Source: Acidobacteria bacterium 37-71-11
GTDB taxonomy: Bacteria > Acidobacteriota > Thermoanaerobaculia > Thermoanaerobaculales > Thermoanaerobaculaceae
Length of the DNA: 17,619 nt
Assembly: GCA_002279285.1 (NCBI GenBank)
Contig: NCBR01000096.1
Location: 1 to 17,619 of the forward strand
Direction: 5' to 3'
Below are positions 6,780 to 14,686 of the stretch, piece after piece. Within the stretch, counting starts at the first letter, position 1, and every line of letters starts with the position of its first letter. Both the position numbers and the translations under genes were made by a program. The notes under the pieces are model-generated. The model was given only the letters and a program-made list of their open reading frames with translations. It was not told the DNA's origin and made no database searches.

Positions 6780-7551
6780 CCTCGGCTTCTACCAGATCCC
6801 CACCTACGGATTGCTGCTCTACACCGGCATCGTGCTGGGGATCTGGCTCGCGAGCCGCCGCGCGAAGCTCGTCGGCCTGCCCGGCGACAAGGTGATGGAC
6901 CTCGGCGCCTGGGTCGTGCTGTGGGGGCTCGCGGGGAGCAAGCTCCTGCTCGTGATCACCGACCCGTCGTACCTGGCCTCGTTTGCGGGGGTCTGGGGCC
7001 TGATGCGGGCCGGCGGCGTCTTCTACGGCGGGTTGATCGGCGCGATGGTGGCGGCGGTGGTGCTGTTGCGGCGCTACAAGCTGCCGTTCTTCTCGGTCGC
7101 CGACGTGCTCGCGCCGTCGGCGGCGCTCGGACAGTTCTTCGGGCGCCTCGGGTGCTTCTCGGCCGGGTGCTGCTACGGCCGGGCGTGCAGCTCGCCGCTG
7201 GGCGTCGTCTTCACGAACCCGCTTGCGGCCGAGGTCTCCGGCACCCCGCTCGGCGTGTCGATCTACCCGACGCAGCTCTTCGAGGCCGCGTTCAACCTCG
7301 CCAACTTCGTGTTCCTGGCCTGGCTCTTCCGCCGGCGCTTCCGGCCCGGCACGGTGATCGCCGCCTACCTCATCGGCTACGGGATCGCGCGCTTCCTGAT
7401 CGAGTTCCTCCGCGGCGACGCCGACCGCGGCTTCGTCCTCGGCGGCGCACTCTCCACGAGCCAGGCGATCGCCGGTGTGATGGTCCCGGTCGGCGTCGGC
7501 ATCCTCCTCTGGATCTACCGCCGCGGGCAAAGCCAGCCGGCCTCGGAGTGA
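6760..7551 (+). CDS. lgt: Prolipoprotein diacylglyceryl transferase, cysteine-type signature
   Basis: Inner-membrane enzyme that transfers diacylglycerol from phosphatidylglycerol to the lipobox cysteine of prolipoproteins. The GTG start lies inside lspA, with AGGAG seven bases upstream, and gives the typical N-terminus MHPVLIDLGFYQIPTYGLLL. The protein is 263 residues with about seven membrane spans. It keeps GGVFYGGLIG (85-94), Arg129 of the signature GRLG, and RFLIEFLRGD near the C-terminus. The usual signature GRxGNFxNxE is replaced by GRLGCFSAGCCYGRAC (128-143), with four cysteines (132, 137, 138, 143) and no signature Glu, and the histidine of the HGG motif is a Tyr. From memory this variant occurs widely in delta-type and acidobacterial genomes. 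The stop shares a base with the rluD start. Confidence 0.92.
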   Translation: MHPVLIDLGFYQIPTYGLLLYTGIVLGIWLASRRAKLVGLPGDKVMDLGAWVVLWGLAGSKLLLVITDPSYLASFAGVWGLMRAGGVFYGGLIGAMVAAVVLLRRYKLPFFSVADVLAPSAALGQFFGRLGCFSAGCCYGRACSSPLGVVFTNPLAAEVSGTPLGVSIYPTQLFEAAFNLANFVFLAWLFRRRFRPGTVIAAYLIGYGIARFLIEFLRGDADRGFVLGGALSTSQAIAGVMVPVGVGILLWIYRRGQSQPASE

Positions 7552-8433
7552 TGAACGGCATGAGCGATCGCGCCGAGATCGTCCGACTCGCGGTGCCGGC
7601 CGAGGCGGCGGGGTTGCGGTTCGACCGCTTCCTTGCCGGCTCGGGGCACGGTTGGTCGCGCTCGCAGGTGGCACGCTGGATCGAGGCCGGCCACGCGCTC
7701 CGCAACGGCCGTCCCGCCAAGCCGGCGCAGCTCCTCACCCCCGGCGACGCGATCGAGGTGACCCCGCCGCCGGCGACGGCCTCCGAGGTCCTGCCGCAGG
7801 CGATCCCGCTCGACGTGCTCTACGAGGACGAGCAGTTGATCGTGGTCAACAAGCCGCCCGGTCTCGTCGTCCACCCCGCCGCCGGCAACCCCGCTCGACA
7901 AGGACACCTCCGGGGTGCTGATCGCCGCCAAGACCGACCTCGCGCACCGCGCCCTCTCGCTCTCATTCCGCTGGCGCACGACCGACAAGCGCTACCTGGC
8001 GGTCGTGTACGGCGCGCCGAAGACCGACGAGGGCGTCGTGGACGCCCCGATCGCCCGCCACCCCACCCAGCGCAAGCAGATGACGGTGATCGCGGGCGGG
8101 CGGCCGGCGCGCACGCTGTGGTGGGTCCGCGAGCGCTTCGAAGGCGCCGCCCTCGTCGAGTGCCGCCTCGTCACCGGCCGGACCCACCAGGTGAGGGTGC
8201 ACATGACCCACATCGGGCACGCCCTGATCGGCGACCAGACCTACGCCGGCCGCCAGTGGCGCGCCATCGCCGACGCGGCGGCGGCCGCGGCGTGCCGGGA
8301 GTTCCCGCGGCAGGCGCTGCACGCCTGGAAGCTCACGATCACCCACCCGACGAGCGGCGCACCGATGACGTTCGAGGCGCCGCTCCCCCGCGACATCGGC
8401 GAGCTGCTGGCCGCGCTGCGCGCGCGCCGGTAG
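7551..8433 (+). pseudogene. rluD: RluD-family rRNA pseudouridine synthase with internal deletion
   Basis: RluA/RluD enzymes isomerise specific uridines in 23S rRNA. The 5' part (7551-7892) encodes an S4 RNA-binding domain (residues about 15-65) and the start of the catalytic domain, VVNKPPGLVVHPAAGNP. The reading frame then changes: from 7894 the next frame continues LDKDTSGVLIAAKTDLAHRAL through LVTGRTHQVRVHM to the stop at 8431-8433. Relatives have about 30 residues between these blocks (of the type GTLxNALL ... RPGIVHR) which are missing here, including the Arg before the catalytic LDKDTSG Asp. So roughly 90 or more bases are absent, out of frame, at 7890-7894. This is either a disabled gene or an assembly/sequencing loss. 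It is the fourth gene of the overlapping ileS cluster, its ATG sharing a base with the lgt stop. Confidence 0.88.
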
Positions 8434-8434
8434 C

Positions 8435-8450
8435 GCCGCCGCGCGGCGGC
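8435..8450 (+). terminator. GC hairpin after rluD, possible terminator
   Basis: GCCGCC and GGCGGC around a GCGC loop, two bases after the rluD stop. No T-tract follows, so it is at best a factor-dependent or weak terminator; it may also reflect composition. Confidence 0.3.
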
Positions 8451-8457
8451 TGCCTGG

Positions 8458-8463
8458 TAGACT
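8458..8463 (+). promoter_or_regulatory. Candidate -10 element of the YfhO-like gene
   Basis: TAGACT, seven bases before the TTG at 8471. There is no ribosome binding site between them and no visible -35. Confidence 0.35.
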
Positions 8464-8470
8464 GCCGCCG

Positions 8471-10795
8471 TTGGCAGCCCCGCCCGACCGCGCCCCGCAA
8501 CCCGAGCCCGCGCTCGAGCGCGCTCGCGGCGCCCGGCGTCGCCGCCTCGCCTGGATCCCGCCCGCGCTCATGCTCCTGCTGTTCCTCGCCCTCTTCGACG
8601 GGGTCGTGCTGCGCGGCGGCACGCTGTACGAGCGCGACATCGAGATGCTGCAACGCCCCCTGCGCGCCCTGCTCGTGCGCCTCTGGCACTCAACCGGCGG
8701 GCCGCCGGCCTGGGACCCCTTCCTCGACATGGGCCAGCCGTTCGCGGCCAACCCGCAGGCCGCGGTCTTCCACCCGCTCTCCTGGCTCTTCCTGGTGCTG
8801 CCGTGGGAGGCGGCCTTCAGGCTGCAGGTGCTGCTGCCGCTGCTCGCCTCGTTCGCCGGGATGTTCGCCCTGGTCCGCGTGATGCGCGGCTCCCGCACGG
8901 CGGCGGTCCTGGCCGCCGGCTCCTGGGCGTTCGGCGGCCTGCTGCTCTCCCTCACCAACCTGCTGCCGATGCTGCTCACGATCGCGCCGGTGCCGGCGAT
9001 GCTGGCGTTCGTGCTCCGCGTCGTCCGCGGCGCCGGCCGCTGGGACGCACTCGGGTTCGCCGCCTGCGTCGCCCTGGCGTGCGCCGGCGGCGAGCCGGTA
9101 ACGCTGCTCGCCGCGGCGCTCCTCCTCGCCGCGGCGCTCGCCGGCGAGCTCGTCTCCGTCGCGCCGCACCACCGGCCCGCCGCCGCGCGCGCCGTGCTGC
9201 GCGTCGCTGGCGCAGGCGCCCTGGGCGTCGCCATGGCAGCCGCCGTGCTCCTCCCGTCCCTCGCGTTGGCCGCGCGGTCGGTACGCGCGTCCGGGCTCCC
9301 GCTCGAGCGCTGGCACACGGATCGCGGCACGGACGCGGCGTACTGGGGCGCCGCCGCCTACTCGTCGAAGAGGTTCCCGCTGATCTACTCGATCTACCCC
9401 GGCCTGCTGATCGCGGCCCTGGCCGCCGCCGCGCTCGCGCGACCGCGCCCGGCACGAGTGGCGTGGGCGGGCGCCGGCCTTCTCGGGTACCTCCTCGCCC
9501 TCGGTGGCCACGCGCCGTTCTGGATGATCCTGCGGGGCGCGGCCCCGATCTCGGCCGCCCTCCGCTACCCGGAGAAGCTCGCGGTGGTGACGTGCTTCGC
9601 CGTCACCGTGCTCGCCGCCCTCGGGTTCGACGACGTCGCGTCGGGGCGACGCCGCGCCCGGAGGTGGGCTCGTGCGGTGCTGGTGGCCGCCGCGGCGCTG
9701 GCCGCCGTGGCGGGGCTGCTGACCGCCGCCGCTCTGCCCGGCGCGGTCGCCGCGCTGACGGCCCGTCTCGGGGCCCCGGCGGCGACGGCGTTCGCCGGGC
9801 TGTTCCCGCGCGACTGCGCCGTCACCGCGGCGCTGGCCATCGCCTATCTCCTCGGCCTGCGGGTGCTCGTCCGCCAGGGCCGGGCCAGGGGCGGCGCCTG
9901 GCTCGCGGCGGTCCTCGCGCTCGACCTCTTCGTCGCGGGCAAGGGCCTGGTCCCATCCCGCCCCACCGGCGCGGTCGACCCGGCGCTCACGCTGCTGCGC
10001 CCGCTCGCCCAGGCCTCGCGGCCAGTCCGGCTGTTCGACCTGGCGGAGTGGCGGCCCACGGACCCGGTCGTCGCCGCGGTTCCGTCCGGCCTGCTGGTCG
10101 CCTCCTGGGGGATCGGCTCGGCGTTCGTTCCGGACGTGGACCTCTCGGAACTCGCCTGGTCGGGCCGAGCGAGCCGATTGTTCTGGCGGGCGGCCGACGC
10201 CGACAGCCGGGCGATGGCCCCCATGCTTCTGCGTCGCGGGGTCGGCGCGGTGCTCACGCGCCCGACCGCCGAAGGGCGCGACGACCTTGCTCCGGGGTCG
10301 CTGCCGACGCTCGTCCGTCTCCAGGATCCCCAGCCCGACGTCTTCTGCGCCGACCGCGTGGTGAGGTTCGACGGCGACGAGGGGTGGGTCGCCGCCACCG
10401 TCGCCCTCGGCGACCGGCAGAGGACGGCGGCGCTGGTCGAGGGGCCCGACGCCCTCGTCCTACCTGCGCACCCGGGGCCGTGCCGCGCCGAGATCGTCGC
10501 CCGCGACCCAGTTCGGCTGGCGGTCGACGTCCTGGCACGCGGCCCGGGCGAATCGCTGCTCGCCGTGAACCAGACGTGGGACGACTGCTGGCTCGCTTCG
10601 GTCGACCGGGTCCCGGCCCGCCTCTGGCGCACCGATATCAGCCTTTCCGCCGTGGTGGTGCCTCCCGGGAAGCACCGTGTGGAGCTTGTCTACCGCGACC
10701 GCACGATCGAGCGCGGCGTGGCCGTTTCGGGTGCGGCGCTCCTCCTGGCGCTCGCCATCGCCGGGATCGGCGGGTTCCGTCGGCGACGAGCCTGA
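8471..10795 (+). CDS. YfhO-family multi-pass membrane protein
   Basis: A 774-residue integral membrane protein resembling the YfhO family, which has a GT-C glycosyltransferase-like fold and is linked in Gram-positives to polymer glycosylation; the substrate here is unknown. After a basic N-terminus (RRRR at 22-25) and a first membrane helix (about 27-48) comes a periplasmic loop with Asp56, WDPFLDMGQP (81-90) and NPQAAVFHPLSW (94-105), as in that family. About ten hydrophobic helices follow to residue 500, then a soluble region, then a C-terminal block around residue 690-740 (SLLAVNQTWDDCW ... SAVVVPPGKHRVELVYR) and a last helix with a basic tail. The only in-frame standard start before helix 1 is the TTG at 8471, which lacks a Shine-Dalgarno sequence. 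It ends convergently with the lipoyl transferase gene. Confidence 0.85.
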   Translation: MAAPPDRAPQPEPALERARGARRRRLAWIPPALMLLLFLALFDGVVLRGGTLYERDIEMLQRPLRALLVRLWHSTGGPPAWDPFLDMGQPFAANPQAAVFHPLSWLFLVLPWEAAFRLQVLLPLLASFAGMFALVRVMRGSRTAAVLAAGSWAFGGLLLSLTNLLPMLLTIAPVPAMLAFVLRVVRGAGRWDALGFAACVALACAGGEPVTLLAAALLLAAALAGELVSVAPHHRPAAARAVLRVAGAGALGVAMAAAVLLPSLALAARSVRASGLPLERWHTDRGTDAAYWGAAAYSSKRFPLIYSIYPGLLIAALAAAALARPRPARVAWAGAGLLGYLLALGGHAPFWMILRGAAPISAALRYPEKLAVVTCFAVTVLAALGFDDVASGRRRARRWARAVLVAAAALAAVAGLLTAAALPGAVAALTARLGAPAATAFAGLFPRDCAVTAALAIAYLLGLRVLVRQGRARGGAWLAAVLALDLFVAGKGLVPSRPTGAVDPALTLLRPLAQASRPVRLFDLAEWRPTDPVVAAVPSGLLVASWGIGSAFVPDVDLSELAWSGRASRLFWRAADADSRAMAPMLLRRGVGAVLTRPTAEGRDDLAPGSLPTLVRLQDPQPDVFCADRVVRFDGDEGWVAATVALGDRQRTAALVEGPDALVLPAHPGPCRAEIVARDPVRLAVDVLARGPGESLLAVNQTWDDCWLASVDRVPARLWRTDISLSAVVVPPGKHRVELVYRDRTIERGVAVSGAALLLALAIAGIGGFRRRRA

Positions 10796-10834
10796 CCCTC
10801 CCCGTGCGTCCCGCCGCGTGCGAGCGTGCTGTCC

Positions 10835-10850
10835 GGCGCCCTCGGGCGCC
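10835..10850. terminator. Hairpin between convergent genes
   Basis: GGCGCC, loop CTCG, GGCGCC, lying between the stops of the YfhO-like gene and the minus-strand lipoyl transferase gene, directly next to the latter's stop. It has no T-tract on either strand. Its placement suits a bidirectional terminator. Confidence 0.4.
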
Positions 10851-11672
10851 TCACTCCCCGTCCTCGGGCAGGGAACTGTCGCGGTCCACCGTCCACCGCG
10901 CATGGCCGTAGCGCTCGCGCTCGAGCAGCGCGGCGCGGGCCCGCTCGTCGGCCGAAAGTCCCGAGGGCGCAAACGCGACGGCGAGCGTGTCGGCAAAGCC
11001 GTCCGCGATCGCCACCTCGAGCCGCCCTACCTCGGGCGCCCCACAAAGCAGCTCGCCGACCGTGACGACCGCCGAGCGCAGCGACGAGTCGTCGGCGAGG
11101 CCGAGGCACCCGGCTTGCAGCGCGCCGTCCCACCCCTCCAGGATCGAGCCGTGCTGCAGGATCGAGTTCCCCACCCTGCGCATCGCCGAGCCGACGAGCT
11201 TGCGTCCGCCGACCACGACCTCGCCGGCCGCGGGTCCGACGAAACACGGGATCGCCTGCGTGGGCTTGATCATCCCGTCCGCCGGCGCGCCCGAGAGCTC
11301 GGCGGGCACCCCGACCGCGCGTAGCCCAACGACGAGGGCGCGGCAGATCGTCCGGTAGACGGCCTGGAGGTCATGGGTGAACGGGCCCCGGCCCAGCGGC
11401 GCCGCCACCGCGTACGTCAACTCCAGGTGGTGCAGCACCGCGCGCCCGCCGGTCGGCCGGCGCACCACGTCGGCCCCGCGCGCGGCGCAGAAACCGGCGT
11501 CGGCCGCCTCGTACGGTTGCGAGAAGCCGAGCGACAGGCACGGCGGCGACCAGCGGTACAAGCGCAGCACCGGCGCCGAGCGCCCGGCATCCACCGCCTC
11601 GGCGAGCGCCTCGTCCACCGCCATGTTCCACGCGCCGCCCTGCGCCCCCTCCACGATCAATCGCCACATCAT
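10851..11672 (-). CDS. lipM: LipM/LplA-type lipoyl (octanoyl) protein transferase
   Basis: Member of the biotin/lipoate protein ligase superfamily, attaching octanoate or lipoate to lipoyl domains. It is 273 residues, the length of LipM octanoyltransferase rather than of LplA ligases, which carry an extra C-terminal domain. Motifs: RRPTGGRAVLHH (71-82) for the acyl-binding loop; IPCF with Cys143, at the place of the catalytic cysteine of Bacillus LipM; and GGRKLVGSAMRRVGNSILQH (155-174) with the invariant Lys158. The first ATG of an ATGATG pair is chosen because it overlaps the upstream stop as ATGA. It is the last gene of a minus-strand operon with an SDR and a YafK-like protein. LipL or a true lipoate ligase cannot be excluded. 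Confidence 0.78.
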   Translation of the reverse strand: MMWRLIVEGAQGGAWNMAVDEALAEAVDAGRSAPVLRLYRWSPPCLSLGFSQPYEAADAGFCAARGADVVRRPTGGRAVLHHLELTYAVAAPLGRGPFTHDLQAVYRTICRALVVGLRAVGVPAELSGAPADGMIKPTQAIPCFVGPAAGEVVVGGRKLVGSAMRRVGNSILQHGSILEGWDGALQAGCLGLADDSSLRSAVVTVGELLCGAPEVGRLEVAIADGFADTLAVAFAPSGLSADERARAALLERERYGHARWTVDRDSSLPEDGE

Positions 11673-12508
11673 TTCGGTACCTGGTACCTCATTGTTCCAT
11701 TTTCGGGAGCGAAGTGATAGCGGCCGGAGGCGTCCACCGAGACGGCCGGCGGGGCGCCGGCGTGCGCGAACGCCTCGAACCCCTCGCGCAGGTTGGCCCA
11801 GAACTCGGCCAGGCGGGGCTTGCGCCTGGAGAGCGCGGCAAGGCGCCGCGCGCACGCCGGGGAGGAGAAGCGGCAGGGGAGGACCTGCACCAGGACCTCG
11901 CGGCCGGCCGCAGTGCTGTCGAGAGCGACGAGGTAGAGCTGCTCGATGGCGCGGTCGCCGACCGCGATGCAGCCGCTCGAGACCTCGTCGCCGTGGATGA
12001 AGATGTTGTTGCCCGGGTGGCGGCGGTTGCCGAGGATGCGGTCCGATGCGTTCGGGTAGTCCACGTGCAGCGAGAGGTGGTAGCGGCTCGCGCCGTTGAA
12101 GCCGTCGACCCGGTAGAACCCCTCGGGGACCTGCTGGTCCCAGCGCCGCCGCTTCGGGCCGAGGTCGCCGGAGGCGGCGGCGATCGGGTAGCGCGCCACC
12201 TTCACCCACCGACCCGTGGCCCCCGACTCGGCCCACAGCTCCAGCTCCTCCTCCTGCTTGAACGCGCGCAGCATCACGGCCGTGGGGTACCCGACGCCGG
12301 CGGCGGTGAACAGGGCGTCCACCGCCTTCCCCTGCCGCCGCCGCGCCTCCTGGACGCGCCCGTAGCGGGCCTGCTGCCCCTCGAGGGCCGAGGGCGAGAA
12401 CTCGCGCGCCGATCCGGCGAGCCCGGCGGCGGCCGCCCCGCCGAGCGCCAGGGCCACGAAGAGCAAACTCCGAACCACGTTACGCCCGCGCACCGCGCCG
12501 CTCCCCAT
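11669..12508 (-). CDS. YafK/DpaA-like murein L,D-transpeptidase-fold protein
   Basis: Secreted or periplasmic peptidoglycan enzyme of the YkuD superfamily. A 279-residue precursor with an N-terminal signal peptide (basic RGRNVVR, hydrophobic core about 12-30, AGSA cleavage region near 31-34). The family pattern is clear: VMLRAFKQEEELELW (78-92), ARYPIAAASGDLGPK (105-119), VPEGFYRVDGFN (127-138), YHLSLHVDYPNASDR (143-157), and the catalytic IHGDEVSSGC (171-180) with His172 and Cys180. E. coli YafK (DpaA) detaches Braun lipoprotein from peptidoglycan; other family members are cross-linking transpeptidases. Which applies here is not decided by sequence. It starts 15 bases after the SDR stop, and its stop overlaps the LipM-like start. 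Confidence 0.87.
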   Translation of the reverse strand: MGSGAVRGRNVVRSLLFVALALGGAAAAGLAGSAREFSPSALEGQQARYGRVQEARRRQGKAVDALFTAAGVGYPTAVMLRAFKQEEELELWAESGATGRWVKVARYPIAAASGDLGPKRRRWDQQVPEGFYRVDGFNGASRYHLSLHVDYPNASDRILGNRRHPGNNIFIHGDEVSSGCIAVGDRAIEQLYLVALDSTAAGREVLVQVLPCRFSSPACARRLAALSRRKPRLAEFWANLREGFEAFAHAGAPPAVSVDASGRYHFAPENGTMRYQVPK

Positions 12509-12523
12509 CCGGCCGCGGCCGGC

Positions 12524-13273
12524 CTACAGCCCCGCGCCGCGGGCGACGACCGTCGCCGACGCCTGCGCCACCGGCATGACCACGATCTCGTCGACGTTGA
12601 CGTGCGGCGGACGGGTCGCCGCCCAGACGATGCAGTCGGCGATGTCCTCGGCCGTGAGCGGCGTCAACCCCTGGTAGACCTTGGCGGCCCTCTCGGCGTC
12701 CCCGGCGAACCGCACGGCGGAGAAATCGGTTTCGACCATCCCCGGCGCGACGTCGGTGACGCGCACCGGCTTGCCGTTGAGCTCGAGGCGCAGCGTCCTG
12801 GTCACCGCAACGGCGGCGTGCTTGGCGGCGGTGTAGCCGGCGCCGCCCGGATACACCTCGCGGCCCGCGATCGAGGTGACGTTGACGATGTGCCCGCGCC
12901 CCGCTTCGAGCCTGGGCAGCAACGCCCGCGTCACGCGCATCAGGCCCAGCACGTTGGCCTCGAACATCCATGCCCAGTCTTCATCCTTCGCCTGCGCCAC
13001 CGGCTCGAGCCCGTGCGCCCCGCCGGCGTTGTTGACGAGCAGGTGCAGCCGCTCCGGCACGGCCGCGCAGAACGCCGCTACGGACGCCGGGTCGGTGACG
13101 TCCAACCGCGCTGCAGTGCCGCCGATCTCCCGCGCCAGCGCCTCGAGCCGGTCCACCCGCCGTGCCCCGACGATCACGTCGTAGCCGGTGGCGGCCAGCG
13201 CCCGCGCCGCCGCCGCGCCGATCCCGCTGCTCGCCCCGGTGACCACCGCCACCTTGCGTCCCTCTTCAGCCAT
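12524..13273 (-). CDS. SDR-family oxidoreductase, YdfG-like
   Basis: NAD(P)-dependent short-chain dehydrogenase of 249 residues, classical type. It shows the cofactor motif TGASSGIG (12-19), NNAG (81-84), Asn107, and the catalytic Ser134, Tyr147 and Lys151 (YTAAK). The C-terminal segment PPHVNVDEIVVMPVAQAS resembles YdfG, which oxidises 3-hydroxy acids such as serine and also reduces malonic semialdehyde; the substrate here is an inference only. Arg38-Arg39 after the second strand suggests a preference for NADP. First gene of the minus-strand operon, with a leader of about 40 bases and GAGGGGG before the ATG. Confidence 0.9.
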   Translation of the reverse strand: MAEEGRKVAVVTGASSGIGAAAARALAATGYDVIVGARRVDRLEALAREIGGTAARLDVTDPASVAAFCAAVPERLHLLVNNAGGAHGLEPVAQAKDEDWAWMFEANVLGLMRVTRALLPRLEAGRGHIVNVTSIAGREVYPGGAGYTAAKHAAVAVTRTLRLELNGKPVRVTDVAPGMVETDFSAVRFAGDAERAAKVYQGLTPLTAEDIADCIVWAATRPPHVNVDEIVVMPVAQASATVVARGAGL

Positions 13274-13319
13274 CGTCGCGCCCCCTCGGCCGGCCCGCCG
13301 CCGGCGCCGGCCGCCCGCG

Positions 13320-13325
13320 AGGATA
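13320..13325 (-). promoter_or_regulatory. Candidate -10 of the SDR operon
   Basis: Minus-strand TATCCT, with a TTGCCG (13350-13345) 19 bases upstream as a poor -35 candidate. It lies between the divergent SDR and aminotransferase genes and is separate from the plus-strand promoter. Confidence 0.35.
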
Positions 13326-13386
13326 GCGCAGCCCGCACCTGTCCCGGCAAGGGCCGCGTCCGCGCCGGCCGCCGCGCGCCCGCGCC

Positions 13387-13415
13387 TTGTCTTTTCACGG
13401 CCGCGCCGCTACCCT
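13387..13415 (+). promoter_or_regulatory. Promoter of the aminotransferase gene
   Basis: TTGTCT (13387-13392), a 17-base spacer, then TACCCT (13410-13415). The TTTT within 13392-13395 makes it one of the few T-rich spots here. The predicted leader is about 30 bases and contains the GGAGGCGAG ribosome binding site. Confidence 0.45.
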
Positions 13416-13453
13416 CGCAGACCGTCCGGGCCAGCCCGGGCGATGGAGGCGAG

Positions 13454-14671
13454 ATGAAGATCTCCCGCCGCGCCAACTCGATCCAGGAATCCCCGATCCG
13501 CAAGCTGGCGCCGCTCGCGACCGCCGCCCGCGGGCGCGGCGTCACGATCTACCACCTCAACATCGGCCAGCCCGACGTCGCCACCCCCCCGGAGTTCCTG
13601 CGTGCGGTCGGCTCGTTCGCGGGCAAGGTCCTCGAGTACGGGCCGTCGGACGGCCTGCCCGAGCTGCGCGAGGCGATGGTCGGGTACTTCGCCCGCTTCG
13701 GGATCGCCCTCGACTCGCACGAGGTGCTGATCACCAACGGCGGCTCCGAGGCGATCCTGTTCGCCTTCGACGTCGTGGCCGACGAGGGCGAGGAGATCAT
13801 CATCCCCGAGCCGTTCTACACCAACTACAACGGCTACGCGGAGATGGCGAACCTCACGGTGGTGCCGGTGCGCACCCACGCCGAGGACGGTTTCCACCTG
13901 CCCGCGGACGAGGCGCTCGACGCCGCGGTCTCGCCGCGCACCCGCGCCATCCTGGTGTGCTCGCCGAACAACCCCACGGGCACCGTGCTCGCATGGGAGG
14001 AACTCGAACGCCTGGCCGCTTTCGTCAAGCGCCACGACCTCTTCCTGATCGCGGACGAGGTCTACAAGGAGTTCACCTACGACGGCCGCCGCCACCGCTC
14101 GGTGCTCGAGCTGCCCGAGATCCGCGAGCGCGCCATCGTGGTGGATTCCATCTCCAAGCGCTTCTCGGCGTGTGGCGCCCGCGTCGGCGCGGTGATCTCC
14201 CGCAACCCCGAGGTGATGAGCTCGGTGCTCAAGTTCGGGCAGGCGCGCCTCTGCCCGCCCACCCTCGAGCAACTCGGCGCGATCGCAGCCTACCGGCTCG
14301 GCGAGAGCTACTTCGAGGCGGTGCGGGCGGAGTACCAGCGCCGCCGCGACGTGATGTACGAGGCGCTCACGGCCGACCCCGGCATCGTCCTCAAGCGCCC
14401 GCGCGGGGCGTTCTACATGATCGTCAAGATGGCCGGCGTCGAGGACTCCGACGACTTCGCCCGCTGGCTGCTCGAGGACTTCTCGCTCGCAGGCGACACC
14501 GTCATGGTCGCGCCCGCCGGCGGCTTCTACGCGACCCCGGGCGCCGGGCGCGACGAGGTGCGCATGGCGTACGTCCTCGAGGTCAGTAAGCTCGAGCGCG
14601 CCATGGAGGTGTTCCTCACCGGCCTCGAGCGGTACCGCGCGGCCAGGCCCGCCGTTGCGCAGGCGGGGTAG
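13454..14671 (+). CDS. Class I/II pyridoxal-phosphate aminotransferase
   Basis: Fold-type I PLP enzyme of the aspartate aminotransferase family, 405 residues. The start is the ATG at 13454 with GGAGG nine bases upstream; the longer open frame before it is not coding. Visible are the N-terminal HLNIGQPDVATPPEF (34-48), the cofactor loop NGGSEAI (95-101), SPNNPTGT (170-177) with the cofactor-binding Asn, IADEVYKEF (199-207) with Asp201 and Tyr204, the Schiff-base Lys235 in SISKRFSACGARVG, and a C-terminal EVRMAYV with the substrate carboxylate-binding Arg. The DSISKRFSACGARVG variant and the overall sequence suit the aspartate/aromatic group; the exact amino acid is not settled. A methyltransferase-like gene follows after 15 bases. 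Confidence 0.92.
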   Translation: MKISRRANSIQESPIRKLAPLATAARGRGVTIYHLNIGQPDVATPPEFLRAVGSFAGKVLEYGPSDGLPELREAMVGYFARFGIALDSHEVLITNGGSEAILFAFDVVADEGEEIIIPEPFYTNYNGYAEMANLTVVPVRTHAEDGFHLPADEALDAAVSPRTRAILVCSPNNPTGTVLAWEELERLAAFVKRHDLFLIADEVYKEFTYDGRRHRSVLELPEIRERAIVVDSISKRFSACGARVGAVISRNPEVMSSVLKFGQARLCPPTLEQLGAIAAYRLGESYFEAVRAEYQRRRDVMYEALTADPGIVLKRPRGAFYMIVKMAGVEDSDDFARWLLEDFSLAGDTVMVAPAGGFYATPGAGRDEVRMAYVLEVSKLERAMEVFLTGLERYRAARPAVAQAG

Positions 14672-14686
14672 GCGGCCGGAGGGCGC

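Noticed and set aside
13300..13311. Palindrome GCCGGCGCCGGC in the leader of the SDR gene as an operator
   Set aside because: Such GC palindromes are expected by chance at this composition, and there is no second site or regulator to support it.
11714..13453. Long plus-strand frame reading into the aminotransferase
   Set aside because: It is the mirror of the SDR and YafK-like genes; the family N-terminus and ribosome binding site set the start at 13454.
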